Positions 7,741 through 14,955 of a stretch of 36,103 nucleotides of DNA are shown here, piece after piece. Every line of letters starts with the position of its first letter. Position 1 is the stretch's first letter. The notes under the pieces are model-generated. The model ran no database searches. It had not been told where the DNA came from and saw only the letters and a list, made by a program, of their open reading frames with translations. This DNA is from Deltaproteobacteria bacterium (GTDB taxonomy: Bacteria > Desulfobacterota > BSN033 > UBA1163), in NCBI GenBank assembly GCA_016874935.1, contig VGSS01000017.1:1-36103 (forward strand), given 5' to 3'. Both the position numbers and the translations under genes were made by a program.

Positions 7741-9345
7741 TCACGTTTCCAAGACGGGCCGGTGGATGATTTGGAGATCTCCCTTTTCAAGGCAATAGCA
7801 GGTATTTTTCAGCCACTCCCGATCATTCTGATCTGGAAAGTCCCGGCGAAAGAAGGAGCCCCTGCTCTCTTTCCGAGCCAAACTCCCGTTCAGGATAGCC
7901 TTTAAAAGAAGTGCCGCATTCTCCAGCTCTTTCTTCCTAAATAAATTCTTCAGGGTGTCAGGATAGACCTTCTCAATCCTTTTCTCTATCGACGCTAACC
8001 GCTCAAGCCCCTCCTTCAAAGAACTCCCTTCCCGAATCGGGCCTGTATATTTCCATGCCAGATTTTTTAGCTCCCTTAGAATGTCGGTCGGATGATCAAA
8101 GGCCCCCCTCTTCTTTTTTAAATAACCACCTGCCTTTTTCTCCCACCTTCTCTTTGATGTCTCGAGAAACGGGACCAACTCTCTCTCCCTTACATGGTCT
8201 GCGGCGGACTGACCGGCCAGAATACCGAAAACCGCACATTCGGTCAGGGCATTTCCACCGAGGCGATTGGCTCCGTGGACTCCCCAGACGACCTCTCCTG
8301 CTGCATAGAGTCCCGGGAGAGCGGTCCTTCCGTTCTCATCAATTTCAACCCCTCCCATACAGAAATGAACTGCCGGCAAGACCAGAAAGGGACGATCCCG
8401 GAAAGGGAACTTCGATCGCCTCAGAAAATTGAGCGGATATTGACTCCACTTCTCTTCCGGAACCCGTGTCAGGTCAAAATAGATATCTCCGTTTCGGGAA
8501 GCCTCAAAGAGGGTAAAGGAAAGGGAGTCTCTCCGGGTAATGATCGCTCGATTCAAATCGTCTCCAAGATTTAATCTCTCTAAAAGATCTTCCCCTCTCT
8601 CATCCAACACCCTTGTCTCATTCGGGTAGGGAGGGTAGAGGATGAACGTATGAAGCCTCGGCTCTGCAATCACAAAGGGATAGAACTGAACAAATTCGAG
8701 GTCGCAGAGAGAAAGTCCTGCCTTTAGCGCTAAACTATAACCATCGCCAAGGATACTCTTCTGATTGTCATTCCGTAGATAGATCGCTCCCCCGCCTCCT
8801 GTGGCAAGAACCGTAGCCCTCGATTTGATCAGACAGGGCCTTCCATCTCTGAAGAAACCGAAAACCCCACGCGCCTCACCTTCTTCAACGACCAGATCAA
8901 AGATGACCAACCCCGGAATGGGTTTGATGGAACTTCTGATCACCCTCTCTCTTAATGGCTTCATTAAGAGAACGCCCGGGATCTGGGCGGATCCCTCCGG
9001 ACGGTCTACCCAGAACCCCATCTTACCTTCAACCATGGGAATACCTTGTTTTTCTAATGTTACGATAAGGTCAGGGCCCTTCTCAACAAGAGTGTGAACC
9101 ATTCTTGAATTACTCAAGCCCCTCCCTGTCTCCAGGGTTGCCCGGAGATGGTCCTCTCTGGAAAAGCGGGAATTGGCAACCGTAAATGCTCCATTGGCCA
9201 TGGCGCTATTGGTTCCCATGCCGATGGCAAACTTCCCCACAATAGCCACCTGAAGCCCAGTCTTCTCAGCTTCTATTGCGGCCATGATGCCAGCCAGTCC
9301 GCTTCCGATAACGAGGATATCGGTAGAGAGTTCTTCCATAGACAT
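7741..9345 (-). CDS. FAD-dependent oxidoreductase of the fumarate reductase / succinate dehydrogenase flavoprotein family
   Basis: A 534-residue soluble flavoprotein. The N-terminal FAD-binding motif is ILVIGSGLAGIMAAIEAEK (about residues 10-28). ATGGGGAIYLRNDN near 180 and the C-terminal GLYAAGEVVWGVHGANRLGGNAL are classic for the fumarate reductase / L-aspartate oxidase flavoprotein superfamily. The HFCMGG segment near 327 matches the substrate-domain region of the family. No iron-sulfur subunit or membrane anchor is adjacent, and there is no signal peptide, so it is probably a cytoplasmic enzyme on a carboxylate or 2-hydroxy acid. Its position beside the TRAP and LarA-like genes supports that, but the reaction is not decided. 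The start has no strong Shine-Dalgarno sequence; a second ATG lies two codons further in. Confidence 0.85.
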   Translation of the reverse strand: MSMEELSTDILVIGSGLAGIMAAIEAEKTGLQVAIVGKFAIGMGTNSAMANGAFTVANSRFSREDHLRATLETGRGLSNSRMVHTLVEKGPDLIVTLEKQGIPMVEGKMGFWVDRPEGSAQIPGVLLMKPLRERVIRSSIKPIPGLVIFDLVVEEGEARGVFGFFRDGRPCLIKSRATVLATGGGGAIYLRNDNQKSILGDGYSLALKAGLSLCDLEFVQFYPFVIAEPRLHTFILYPPYPNETRVLDERGEDLLERLNLGDDLNRAIITRRDSLSFTLFEASRNGDIYFDLTRVPEEKWSQYPLNFLRRSKFPFRDRPFLVLPAVHFCMGGVEIDENGRTALPGLYAAGEVVWGVHGANRLGGNALTECAVFGILAGQSAADHVRERELVPFLETSKRRWEKKAGGYLKKKRGAFDHPTDILRELKNLAWKYTGPIREGSSLKEGLERLASIEKRIEKVYPDTLKNLFRKKELENAALLLKAILNGSLARKESRGSFFRRDFPDQNDREWLKNTCYCLEKGDLQIIHRPVLET

Positions 9346-9367
9346 GGTAAAAAGTCGCCTGTCAAAA

Positions 9368-9476
9368 GGTTAGGGTAACGAGGCCCGTATCGTTAATAAA
9401 AGGTTACGTTTATCGTCTCTTAATTCTTTACACGTAACCGTAACCGGTAACCGAAACGGGCTTCGTAACCGTAACC
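9368..9476. repeat. Imperfect inverted repeat with GTAACC units
   Basis: The left arm, at 9368-9387 (begins GGTTAGGG, ends GGCCCG), is nearly the reverse complement of the right arm at 9457-9476. Between and within the arms GTAACC recurs at 9434, 9440, 9447, 9465 and 9471. A smaller 6-bp inverted pair CACCCG/CGGGTG follows at 9481-9510. The block occupies the 200-base gap between the flavoprotein gene and the next gene. Confidence 0.65.
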
Positions 9477-9548
9477 CAAACACCCGGAGTATTTTCATGG
9501 TTTGCGGGTGTCAATGCCGTCATGACGCATTCCTTAGAGAATGCCCGC

Positions 9549-9821
9549 TTACTCCGCCTTAAAACGCCGGATTTCGTAGATGACCGGGTTCTTAAAATCC
9601 GGGCAGGGATGGCTTGCGATGTTCTTATCGTTCAACCAGGGATAGTCGGCCCCATAGAGCATTCCATGAACCTTATACATCATGCTGCAGAGGGAGTGCC
9701 AACAAATTTTTCCCTCGATGCCCTCTCCATCGAACCTCACCAGATCACCTACCCGGTGCCCGAACTCACACTCCCCTCTCTGCTCAACCACCTTCACCTC
9801 CACACGATACGGAGCCTTCAT
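9549..9821 (-). CDS. TIGR04076-family small protein
   Basis: A 90-residue soluble protein matching the TIGR04076 pattern. It begins YRVEVKVVEQRGECEFGHRVGD and continues with the segments GKICWHSLCSMMY and HPCPDFKNPVIYEIRR. Three conserved cysteine/histidine positions (GECEFGH, CWHSLC, CPD) could bind a metal or be redox active. The family occurs widely in anaerobic bacteria and archaea and has no established function. GGAGG lies six bases before the ATG. It stands alone with repeats on both sides. Confidence 0.85.
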   Translation of the reverse strand: MKAPYRVEVKVVEQRGECEFGHRVGDLVRFDGEGIEGKICWHSLCSMMYKVHGMLYGADYPWLNDKNIASHPCPDFKNPVIYEIRRFKAE

Positions 9822-9969
9822 TTAAAACCTCCTCAATGCGTTAGCATTCCTCTAATCCCTTAAAACGAAAATCAGTTATCCAAGATAATATTTCCAATGT
9901 CCGAAGTCGGCGGATTTGTTGGCCTTCTACTTAGAGTCTATCCATAAACGAAAGATTTTTCAAAAGGTC

Positions 9970-10073
9970 GTCATTCCGGCGAAGGCCGGAATCCAGTAAT
10001 TTCAATCCCGCTAAAGGCGGGACTGGATGCCCCCGTATCAAGCACGGAGCAGGCTCCTCAAGTCCGGCATGAC
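9970..10073. repeat. Inverted-repeat element R2 (GTCATTCC family)
   Basis: It begins GTCATTCCGGC and ends GCCGGCATGAC-like (CCGGCATGAC at 10064-10073), nearly inverted copies of each other. Internal hairpins are TTCCGGC/GCCGGAA and ATCCCGC/GCGGGAC-like, with a CCCGTATCAAGCACGG segment shared with R1 and R4. It supplies the last few codons of the helix-hairpin-helix gene. Confidence 0.8.
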
Positions 10074-10354
10074 AGCCGAGCAACATGGTTCTTTCGTTCT
10101 TGAGTAAACAACCACCATGGAAGAGGTTCGCCACCCTCCATAAAATGAACAGCCGACATGAACACATCAATCACACAAGGGTCATGTCTCTTACCTTTTG
10201 CTGCGCACAGATCTTGATACATTTTGAATGGATCCATTCCAATCAACTGTTTCGGATGAGTAATGCCAATCAAACGCAGATCTTCTGATATCGCCTTCCC
10301 AATATTTGGCAGTGCGTCCAAGCGTGATACTTTATCTCTTTCTGGACTTTTCAT
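10058..10354 (-). CDS. Helix-hairpin-helix protein, Cdd1 / 'pathogenicity locus' family
   Basis: A small protein of about 98 residues. RLDALPNIGKAISEDLRLIGITHPKQL is a helix-hairpin-helix-like element, and the remainder (DPFKMYQDLCAAKGKRHDPCVIDVFMSAVHFMEGGEPLPWW) matches the Cdd1-type family. These proteins are annotated variously as pathogenicity-locus or mitomycin-resistance-like, and their function is not established. I place the start at the ATG at 10354, where AGGA sits five bases upstream, instead of the GTG at 10384. The last ten or so residues (after TQERK) come from repeat R2, so the natural end has been altered. Confidence 0.75.
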   Translation of the reverse strand: MKSPERDKVSRLDALPNIGKAISEDLRLIGITHPKQLIGMDPFKMYQDLCAAKGKRHDPCVIDVFMSAVHFMEGGEPLPWWLFTQERKNHVARLSCRT

Positions 10355-10425
10355 ATGGTTCCTCATCTCGACAAAAAGGCTCACCGGGAGCCGGGTTTAT
10401 CGGCGATGCAGCCGTTTGTTAGGGC

Positions 10426-10614
10426 TTATTTTATTGGCTCAATTCCAAGGTCTTTGCATATTTTTTTTGCGAGGTCGTCATCGATCTCTGTATGCCGAGG
10501 TACGGAGGAACGTTTGTTCCGGCTGCGATTTCCCCACCATGAATGCCGAGAGCCTTCTCTGATGAATTCACAGCCTTGTGTTTGAAGGTATTTGAGGAGT
10601 TCGGTTCTCTTCAT
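10426..10614 (-). CDS. hicA: HicA-type toxin (putative mRNA interferase)
   Basis: A 62-residue basic protein with the HicA fold signature: LLKYLQTQGCEFIREGSRHSWWGN near residues 6-28, then SVPRHTEIDDDLAKKICKDLGI. HicA toxins are double-stranded-RNA-binding-like ribonucleases that cut mRNA. The usual catalytic histidine is present in the GSRHSWW segment. The start overlaps the hicB stop by four bases (ATGA), so antitoxin is translated first. This is the reverse of the common hicA-hicB order but is known. Confidence 0.88.
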   Translation of the reverse strand: MKRTELLKYLQTQGCEFIREGSRHSWWGNRSRNKRSSVPRHTEIDDDLAKKICKDLGIEPIK

Positions 10615-10829
10615 GCAGGTACGGCTATTTTCTCTTCGGCATATTCCGCCCCAGCGGAAGCGATCGCATCTTGACGGTTGAATTCAATTGCTTCCTGCAA
10701 GGTTATCCGCAGGGTTTCAATCAATTCCTGACGGGTGTGTTCCTGGCAGTTTACGCCTGGAACCTCCTCTATCCATCCTATCCACCAGTCGCCTTGCTGC
10801 TTTACTATTGCAGTATATTCCGTATGCAT
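10611..10829 (-). CDS. hicB: HicB-type antitoxin
   Basis: A 72-residue protein with the partly degraded RNase H-like fold of HicB: YTAIVKQQGDWWIGWIEEVPGVNCQEHTRQEL, followed by a LRITLQEAIEFNR helix. It should bind and neutralise the HicA product encoded immediately downstream. No separate C-terminal DNA-binding domain is visible in this short form. AGGGAGG lies eight bases before the ATG, and a perfect TATAAT is 24 bases upstream. Confidence 0.88.
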   Translation of the reverse strand: MHTEYTAIVKQQGDWWIGWIEEVPGVNCQEHTRQELIETLRITLQEAIEFNRQDAIASAGAEYAEEKIAVPA

Positions 10830-10852
10830 TTAGTGTACCTCCCTATGATCTA

Positions 10853-10858
10853 ATTATA
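10853..10858 (-). promoter_or_regulatory. -10 box of the hicBA promoter
   Basis: A perfect TATAAT on the minus strand, 24 bases before the hicB start. The region 16-18 bases further upstream has no good -35 box (best is TTTCAA), so an activator or a weak promoter is possible. Confidence 0.45.
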
Positions 10859-10898
10859 ATGGAAATTTAGCCTTATTGAAATTTATTTCCGCCCTAAC

Positions 10899-11304
10899 CT
10901 ATTAAAATTAAAATGGTATTTAGGGTGAAAATCATGGATACCCACAATTCCAAATGTACAATGGTTTTGGGGAGGCTTACAGAGGGTGCGTGGAGGAGAG
11001 CCGGGTGCCTCCCGATCGCTTAAAAGTTTCCCTTACCCGCCTACGCAGAATGCCCCGTCCGGAAGGCCGGGGATGAATGCGAAAAGGCTACCCTTCGAAG
11101 CTCCGAGGGAGCGTAGTAGGGTATGCTTCGTCGGGTTTCGCCGAGGCTGTGAAGATGCCCTGTGCGGAAGCACGGGGCATCTTCACTAATGATATAGCAG
11201 AGGCCCCATAAGGCCTCCAGACTTTGTCTGAAAAGATGGGAAAACATTATCAAAAAAATACAAACGGGTCAAGAGTTTTGGAAGAAACCACTGCCTTGGG
11301 TGGT
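10899..11304. other. Gene-free stretch with a cluster of hairpins
   Basis: No protein is supported here. From about 11040 to 11235 several hairpins follow one another. CCCCG/CGGGG near 11052 is first, then GCTCC-GAG-GGAGC near 11099. A 15-bp stem with a GGAA (GNRA-type) loop is at 11151-11184. GAGGCC/GGCCTC is at about 11200-11217, and CAGAC-TTT-GTCTG follows. No T-run follows the large stem on either strand, so it is not a standard terminator. It could be a REP-like element or a structured RNA. Confidence 0.5.
11151..11184. repeat. 15-bp hairpin with GGAA tetraloop
   Basis: Positions 11151-11165 pair with 11170-11184 (GAAGATGCCC against GGGCATCTTC, then GTGC against GCAC) with one G-T wobble. 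The loop is GGAA, a GNRA-type tetraloop on the plus strand. Confidence 0.75.
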
Positions 11305-12444
11305 TTAGGGCAGTTGGAGTTCCTTGCAGAATGTTCGAACAGGAAGAACTCTGACCCCATTTTTTTCAAAATCTCTATTTCCCTCATGGACCTGGTAGAA
11401 TTTTGGTATTTTTGTCCTATCCATAAAATAAAAGAGGGATGGATTGATCTCTTTTTCTCCGGTTTTGCATTCAACAGCAAATAAGGGTTTCCCGTCTTCC
11501 AAGACAACAAAGTCCACCTCACGTTTTTCAATGTCCCGGAGAAACCGAAGATCCATCCTATATCCTTCAGTGTCCTCTATGAAATGGCAATATTTCAAGA
11601 GTTGAGAAGCAATAAAATTCTCAAATCTCGGGCCTGGCTCAGGTACTAATGACCAGTCCCATAGGTAGAGTTTCTGCTCCTTCTTTACGGCTCGCACCTT
11701 TGGCGAGCCATAAGGGGGTATCCGAAAACAATAGTACATCCTTTCAAAAATTTTCAACCAGCGTTCAACAGTTTCATGCGATACCTGAAAAAATTCTTTA
11801 AGATTTTTCACGGAAAGAACCGCTCCGACCCGATTTGGAAGTTCCAAGGCAAGAAGTTCCAGCAGACTAATATCTTTAACATTTTCAAGGTCTCTGATAT
11901 CTTCAGAAACCACCCGACGAGTCCTTTCATTCTGCCATCGCCTCCAGAATTTTTCCTCCCCCTTTAAAAAGGGTTCGGGAAACCCTCCGAATTTAAGCAA
12001 TCTCCTGAAATCTTCCTTCGAGGGCTCTTTGTTCAATTCTATCAAGGAAAAGGGATGAAGCCGATAATAGTGATATCTTCCCTGTAAAGAATCTCCTCCT
12101 CTACTGTAATAATCCAGTCTCGCGGATCCTGTGATGATGAATGACCTTTCTGATTTGTTTGTGTCATAGAATCCTTTTACAAGATTCCGCCATTTTCCGA
12201 ACTTATGGATTTCATCCAACACAATGCATTTCTCTTTGGGCGGTAATTCCCCCCTTAACAATGAAGACCGTGTGGTCACATTATCCCAATTAAGGTAGGC
12301 CGGATGTTTTTCGGTGACCTCAGATAAAAAAGTTAAGGCAAAGATGGTCTTTCCCACCTGGCGGGGGCCACCAATGAACACCATTCTGCTTTTAAGATCA
12401 TTCATGACAGGGTTTTTCAAATATCGTTCATGTATTCTCATCAT
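11305..12444 (-). CDS. AAA-type ATPase with DUF4143 C-terminal domain
   Basis: A protein of about 379 residues. The Walker A motif is GGPRQVGKTIFA (near residue 26 of this start) and Walker B is CIVLDEIHKF. GSARLDYYSRGGDSLQGRYHYY follows as a sensor-like segment. The C-terminal half has the DUF4143 nuclease-like region with EVDFVVLEDGKPLFAVECKTGE, resembling the Holliday-junction/restriction-type D-ExK core. Such proteins are common accessory genes of unknown function, possibly linked to selfish elements or defence. I start at the ATG at 12444, which has GGAG six bases before it; the ATG at 12456 has none. A notable inverted repeat lies about 100 bases upstream. Confidence 0.85.
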   Translation of the reverse strand: MMRIHERYLKNPVMNDLKSRMVFIGGPRQVGKTIFALTFLSEVTEKHPAYLNWDNVTTRSSLLRGELPPKEKCIVLDEIHKFGKWRNLVKGFYDTNKSERSFIITGSARLDYYSRGGDSLQGRYHYYRLHPFSLIELNKEPSKEDFRRLLKFGGFPEPFLKGEEKFWRRWQNERTRRVVSEDIRDLENVKDISLLELLALELPNRVGAVLSVKNLKEFFQVSHETVERWLKIFERMYYCFRIPPYGSPKVRAVKKEQKLYLWDWSLVPEPGPRFENFIASQLLKYCHFIEDTEGYRMDLRFLRDIEKREVDFVVLEDGKPLFAVECKTGEKEINPSLFYFMDRTKIPKFYQVHEGNRDFEKNGVRVLPVRTFCKELQLP

Positions 12445-12503
12445 TGTTAACTCCATTAGATAGGAAGGGATATTCCCCCTCCTTCTTCTGTAAGAGGCTG
12501 AAT

Positions 12504-12532
12504 ATTTCTATTGCCCCCGCTATAAATGTCAA
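12504..12532 (-). promoter_or_regulatory. Candidate promoter of the DUF4143 ATPase gene
   Basis: TTGACA on the minus strand (12532-12527), a 16-base spacer and TAGAAA (12510-12505, 4 of 6). Confidence 0.4.
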
Positions 12533-12543
12533 CCTTTTCTGCG

Positions 12544-12583
12544 TGAGTAAAATAGCTATAACACGATTTTACTCATGAGTAAA
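12544..12583. promoter_or_regulatory. Operator-like inverted repeat TGAGTAAAAT / ATTTTACTCA plus third half-site
   Basis: TGAGTAAAAT (12544-12553) and its exact reverse complement (12566-12575) are 12 bases apart. They are followed at once by another TGAGTAAA (12576-12583), which makes an ACTCATGAGT palindrome at the junction. The set lies just upstream of the -35 box of the DUF4143 ATPase gene. Confidence 0.6.
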
Positions 12584-12669
12584 GTCGATTCTATACGATT
12601 TTATCCGCCCTCACAGGATGCCCGGTTCAGTAGGACGGGGGTTTCATCCATTCATTTAGAGAAAATGCT

Positions 12670-13665
12670 TTAACTATTGATGGGTTGGAAGAATCCACTG
12701 CCTCGGGAGATTTCCTGGGTGACGACTTCTTTTGCTTTTTTGTATCCTTTGTCAACCATCTCCCGCATCTTATCGGGATCGAAGTTGAGAGAGGAGTCCA
12801 CCAACTCATCATCGGGTCTGATCGTTGTGATCCCGACGATTCTTTTCCCCTGGAAAGGGTTTTCGAGGCCAGCAAAGAGTTGGCGTATTTGAGAATCGGT
12901 CAAGCCAAGTTTTTCTTTGGCATTGGCCTTAATCTGATCGAGATAGCGGATGGCTTCGCTATAAACCGTTGCGACCTTTAGGTCGTTATCGGTGATTTCT
13001 TCTGTGAGAAGTTCCAGGGTTCTTTTCAAGATCTCCATGGAACTGGTGAATTGTTTTCTGACCGGCTCTCGGAGGCCCGCATCAGGAGAGAGGATGACGG
13101 AGACGATATGCGTTGCCCCTTCATCAATCGCCTTGCTGAAGGGGGCGATCTCTTTCACTCCTCCATCCACATATTGATGTTTTCCGATTTTGACGGGAGG
13201 CATCATCACAGGAACGCAGGCTGAGGCGAGGATCTTCTTGAGGAGCGTGGGTTTTGTATCCTGGTGTTGATTCCCATATTCAATCTCTCCGGTCTGCATG
13301 TTGACGACCGCGACAAACATCTCAGTGGAGGACCGGATGAGCTTCTCGTATCGTGTTCGATCACCGAAGAATTTAGTAATCAACCTCTCAAGGGGCTTGG
13401 TATCGTTGAGGGCATCGGAGAAAAGAAAAGCAAGAAGATCAGGCCGGTCAGTGAGAATGTCTTGCTGCTCCACATTTTCATAGAAGTGGACGAGGTTCGC
13501 AATGTCCTGACTGGCCACAAGGGGGGCGATCAGGGCGCCTGTGCTCGTGCCTACCACGAGGTCAAAATTGAGACCGAGCTCAACCATCAAGTATTTGACC
13601 ACCCCTGCCGTAAAAGCGCCTTTTGCCCCTCCACCACTTAAGACCAGGGCCCTTTTATTTGCCAT
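12670..13665 (-). CDS. Patatin-like phospholipase family protein
   Basis: A 331-residue serine lipid acyl hydrolase of the patatin family. The oxyanion-hole motif is LSGGGAKGAFTAG (residues 8-20). The nucleophile elbow is GTSTG (serine near residue 43), and the catalytic aspartate is in QYVDGGVKE, giving the usual Ser-Asp dyad. The C-terminal third (residues 210-331) is helical and unrecognised. There is no signal peptide, so it is cytoplasmic or exported by another route. The start at 13665 is chosen because AAAGGAGG sits five bases upstream; the longer frame from 13689 has no such signal. It overlaps the end of the preceding lipoprotein gene by 11 bases, so the two are probably co-translated. 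Confidence 0.9.
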   Translation of the reverse strand: MANKRALVLSGGGAKGAFTAGVVKYLMVELGLNFDLVVGTSTGALIAPLVASQDIANLVHFYENVEQQDILTDRPDLLAFLFSDALNDTKPLERLITKFFGDRTRYEKLIRSSTEMFVAVVNMQTGEIEYGNQHQDTKPTLLKKILASACVPVMMPPVKIGKHQYVDGGVKEIAPFSKAIDEGATHIVSVILSPDAGLREPVRKQFTSSMEILKRTLELLTEEITDNDLKVATVYSEAIRYLDQIKANAKEKLGLTDSQIRQLFAGLENPFQGKRIVGITTIRPDDELVDSSLNFDPDKMREMVDKGYKKAKEVVTQEISRGSGFFQPINS

Positions 13666-14107
13666 CTTTTCCTCCTTTGATCTGAGCAAGAGCTTTCTTC
13701 ATTCCTGCGATGATGGCGGAGACAACCTGGCGCTGGATTTCAGGGGAATTGAAGCCAATTCTTTCTCTCTGATGTTCTGGTTTCTGGAGTTCAAATAGGA
13801 TATCCATTTCAATGAGGTAGGCGAGATCCTTAAAAGAATCTACCCCTTTTAGTTCATCCATCAATTGGTTCATGGTCACTGTTTTTTCTAATGATGGAAA
13901 TTGCGCTGTGAGGAGCTGTTGTTTTGGAGGGTTGTCTCTCAGTTGCCCCCTGACAGTCGTTGTGACCAGGGCGGTCACCCTTTCGAAAAATCCTGCCAGA
14001 GGCTCCGGACCGATCTCCGGCGAATGTTCACAGGCCGCAAGGAAAAGAAGGATGGATAAAAGAAAAATGATCCTGGAGATGGGGATTGGGCATTTTTGCA
14101 AAATCAT
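13655..14107 (-). CDS. Small lipoprotein of unknown function, upstream partner of the patatin
   Basis: A 150-residue predicted lipoprotein: a short basic N-terminus, a hydrophobic stretch and the lipobox FLAAC at about residues 22-26. The mature part is charged and probably helical, with ERVTALVTTTVRGQL and a QRQVVSAIIAGMKKAL helix near the end. I do not recognise the family. GGAGGG lies before the ATG. The stop overlaps the patatin start, which suggests a functional link such as positioning or regulating the lipase. Confidence 0.7.
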   Translation of the reverse strand: MILQKCPIPISRIIFLLSILLFLAACEHSPEIGPEPLAGFFERVTALVTTTVRGQLRDNPPKQQLLTAQFPSLEKTVTMNQLMDELKGVDSFKDLAYLIEMDILFELQKPEHQRERIGFNSPEIQRQVVSAIIAGMKKALAQIKGGKDGK

Positions 14108-14122
14108 TTTTTTCCCTCCTTA

Positions 14123-14158
14123 AAAAAGCCTGGCCTTTAAAAAACGAAGTCAGGCCCT
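14123..14158 (-). terminator. Weak terminator-like hairpin after the PIN toxin gene
   Basis: On the minus strand GCCTG (14156-14152) pairs with CAGGC (14133-14129), followed by TTTTTT. The stem is short and the loop is long. It could separate the toxin-antitoxin pair from the lipoprotein-patatin pair. Confidence 0.35.
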
Positions 14159-14185
14159 ATTTAATCCCAATCTCCCCGCCCCTGG

Positions 14186-14620
14186 TCAATGTTCTTGAGG
14201 ATTTATCGGGGATAATCTTTCCACCTTGGCAGCTTTTAAAAGATTTAAATCCGCGCTGATGAAGGTGACATTTTCTTTCAAAGTTGTCTTTAACCAGACT
14301 GCAGATGCAAGATGGATGCTGTCCGCCGCCCTTAATTGATGCCTCTCAATCACTCTTTTGGCGATCGGCAATAGATCATCATGGAGGTCCACGATGAGGA
14401 GACCTTTCCAGTCGTCCTCAAACTTTTCGACCACCTCTTTCATTTTTGATTTTGATAAGTCACCGTTTCTCATTCTCCTCGCCATGGCTGAGAGGATCTC
14501 CGCATAAGTTAACTTCGAAGTCGTGTTGTCAGGATTCTCCAAGAGAAGCCTTGCTACAACAGATGAACCGTCCTCCCAAACATAGTTCTTAGCGAGGGCG
14601 CTGGTGTCAAAATAGATCAT
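14186..14620 (-). CDS. vapC: PIN-domain toxin (VapC-like)
   Basis: A 144-residue PIN-domain ribonuclease. Acidic positions of the active site are visible: MIYFDTSALAKNY at the N-terminus, LTYAEILSAMARR near residue 38, LRAADSIHLASAV near 95, and TFISADLNLLKAA near 119. VapC toxins cut tRNA or rRNA using magnesium bound by such residues. The start overlaps the antitoxin stop (ATGA), as is typical of these pairs. Confidence 0.9.
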   Translation of the reverse strand: MIYFDTSALAKNYVWEDGSSVVARLLLENPDNTTSKLTYAEILSAMARRMRNGDLSKSKMKEVVEKFEDDWKGLLIVDLHDDLLPIAKRVIERHQLRAADSIHLASAVWLKTTLKENVTFISADLNLLKAAKVERLSPINPQEH

Positions 14621-14901
14621 CGCCTTTCCTCAAGAATTGTCTCCGACAATGGCTTCCCTTTAATTCTCAAAGGCTTAAAGGGCGTCCATTTAGGTTTTTT
14701 TGCAGGAAGCCTTATCTTCCCCTGTTTTGCCAGGCTCGCGAGTTTCTCTTCAAGGCTCGCATTTTGTTCAACGGAGTCGAGGTTGCGAAGCACAGCTATG
14801 GGGACCCCCCTGTCCGTCACCACGATGTTATTCCCCGTCTGAGTAAGACCAAGATAATAAGTCAATCTATTCTTGAGTTCTTTTATGCCGACCAACTGCA
14901 T
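14617..14901 (-). CDS. Type II antitoxin, Phd/YefM-like
   Basis: A 94-residue protein. The N-terminus MQLVGIKELKNRLTYYLGLTQTGNNIVVTDRGVPIAVL is the DNA-binding Phd/YefM ('prevent host death') fold. The C-terminal half is basic and proline-rich and would wrap the PIN toxin. GGAGGG lies before the ATG, and the gene is preceded by a strong promoter with a palindrome over the -10 region. The family usually represses its own operon. Confidence 0.88.
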   Translation of the reverse strand: MQLVGIKELKNRLTYYLGLTQTGNNIVVTDRGVPIAVLRNLDSVEQNASLEEKLASLAKQGKIRLPAKKPKWTPFKPLRIKGKPLSETILEERR

Positions 14902-14926
14902 TTCGACCCTCCTTTAATATGTAGCC

Positions 14927-14955
14927 ATTGTAGCTACTTTTAAAGCAAATATCAA
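14927..14955 (-). promoter_or_regulatory. Antitoxin-toxin promoter with overlapping palindromic operator
   Basis: On the minus strand TTGATA (14955-14950) and TACAAT (14932-14927) are each 5 of 6 matches, with a 17-base spacer. The 8-bp palindrome GTAGCTAC overlaps the -10 box, and a further GGCTAC half-site lies next to it. This fits autorepression by the antitoxin. Confidence 0.6.

Larger units (their letters stand above)
10418..10898. repeat. 8-bp inverted repeat flanking hicBA
   Basis: GTTAGGGC at 10418-10425 and its exact reverse complement GCCCTAAC at 10891-10898 bracket the toxin-antitoxin pair. The left copy follows small hairpins (CGGC...GCCG and CCGG...CCGG), giving a region that loosely resembles an integron attC end. 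Eight bases can match by chance, so this is only suggestive. Confidence 0.35.

Noticed and set aside
8055-9097. Several plus-strand frames opposite the flavoprotein gene
   Set aside because: Proline/arginine-rich translations typical of antisense reading; the flavoprotein on the minus strand has clear motifs throughout.
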